Positions 5,491 to 6,016 of a DNA stretch of 6,016 nt are shown here, in pieces. Made by a program: the position numbers and the translations under genes. Source of the DNA: Deltaproteobacteria bacterium (lineage in GTDB: Bacteria; Bdellovibrionota_C; UBA2361; OMII01); contig JALRCK010000027.1 in NCBI GenBank assembly GCA_023262305.1, positions 3,341 to 9,356 of the forward strand, given 5' to 3'. The notes under the pieces were generated by a model that was given only the letters and a program-made list of their open reading frames with translations, was not told the origin of the DNA and did not search any database. Positions within the stretch are counted from its first letter, which is position 1, and every line of letters starts with the position of its first letter.

Positions 5491-6016
5491 ATGAGTGTCG
5501 CTCGAGCTAAGTCAGCTCCCGCTAAACAACCAATCTCTGAGATTAAGCTCCGCCCCTGGCAACAGGAGGCGTTCGGAGCCTATCGAGACTGTATCCTGCG
5601 CGGAGACAATACCATCCTCATTGAGGCCACTCCCGGCGCTGGGAAAACCACAGCTGCCCTCGTGCTCGCTATGCATCAGCTCCGCAAGCGAGGCGCTGCC
5701 CGAATCGGGATCGTAGTGCCCACGGCCCACCTCAAGACGCAATGGGCTCGCTCGGCGGCTGCGATGGACCTACACCTAGACAGCTCCTTCTCTAACGGGA
5801 AGGGTATTTTAAGCGGAGACTACAACGGCTTCGTTGTAACCTACCAACAGGTCGCTCAAAAGCCGGGGCTCTTTCGTACGCTCACAAAAAATTCGTGTAT
5901 CATTCTGGACGAGGTCCATCACGCCGGAGACGGGCTCTCTTGGGGAGACGGTCTGAGGGCTGCGTTTCACGAGGCGCGTTTTATCATCTGCTTGAGCGGC
6001 ACGCCTTTTAGAAGCG
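5491..6016 (+). CDS. Superfamily 2 DEAD/DEAH-box helicase, N-terminal part, cut off by window edge
   Basis: An open frame from ATG 5491 runs to the right edge without a stop (175 codons seen). It carries the first helicase domain: a Q-like entry LRPWQQEAF (20-28), Walker A/motif I ATPGAGKTT (46-54), motif Ia VVPTAHLKTQW (75-85), motif II DEVHH (140-144) and motif III SGTPFRS (169-175). The pattern DEVHHAGD followed by WGD and SGTPFR matches a COG1061-type branch whose members I recall as roughly 550-600 residues, so about a third is present and the second RecA domain lies outside. The expected role is ATP-driven DNA or RNA strand separation or translocation; repair, phage and defence roles all occur among relatives. 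The start is plausible because an in-frame TAG at 5476-5478 leaves only ATG 5491 or TTG 5479. Neither has a Shine-Dalgarno site. The gene is separated from its left neighbour by a strong terminator, so it has its own promoter within 5350-5490. Confidence 0.9.
   Translation, partial: MSVARAKSAPAKQPISEIKLRPWQQEAFGAYRDCILRGDNTILIEATPGAGKTTAALVLAMHQLRKRGAARIGIVVPTAHLKTQWARSAAAMDLHLDSSFSNGKGILSGDYNGFVVTYQQVAQKPGLFRTLTKNSCIILDEVHHAGDGLSWGDGLRAAFHEARFIICLSGTPFRS

Noticed and set aside
1..6016. CRISPR arrays, insertion sequences, integrase sites
   Set aside because: There are no regularly spaced long repeats, no transposase or integrase frames, and no terminal inverted repeats with target duplications.

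Overview
The window suggests a Gram-negative bacterium whose base composition looks slightly above half G+C by eye. The supports are a lipoprotein with a clear lipobox and a serine at +2 (expected outer-membrane sorting), three further Sec-type signal peptides, and a predicted outer-membrane protein of the DUF2490 type. I cannot name the genus. All genes look intact and similar in codon use. There is no sign of an insertion sequence, CRISPR array, tRNA or rRNA.

Layout. Bases 1-1866 hold a two-gene minus-strand operon: a COG3014-type lipoprotein (361-1866), then, after 23 bases and behind a strong ribosome binding site, the N-terminal part of a small secreted protein that runs off the left edge. 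Bases 1867-2247 are a divergent intergenic region with several short perfect inverted repeats. One of them (2087-2105) is followed by a short T-run and competes with an alternative upstream pairing. Bases 2248-3785 are an ABC-2 exporter operon, an ATPase and a permease joined by an ATGA overlap. A GC-rich hairpin (3823-3849) separates it from a DUF2490 outer-membrane protein (3886-4578). A secreted calcium-binding-type protein with thrombospondin-3-like repeats and a DUF5666-like domain follows (4732-5298), ending at a textbook Rho-independent terminator (5324-5349). From 5491 to the right edge runs the N-terminal third or so of a superfamily 2 helicase, preceded by an unusual leader with three TGTAGTT repeats.

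How they may work together. The first five genes are all envelope or secreted functions: two periplasm/outer-membrane partners, one inner-membrane exporter, one outer-membrane protein and one secreted protein. Only the lipoprotein pair and the ABC pair have clear evidence of co-transcription. The helicase is a separate unit beyond a strong terminator. No obviously new multi-gene system is visible. The most interesting points are the possible switchable leader upstream of the ABC operon, the repeat-bearing leader of the helicase gene, and the small TSP3 plus DUF5666 secreted protein.
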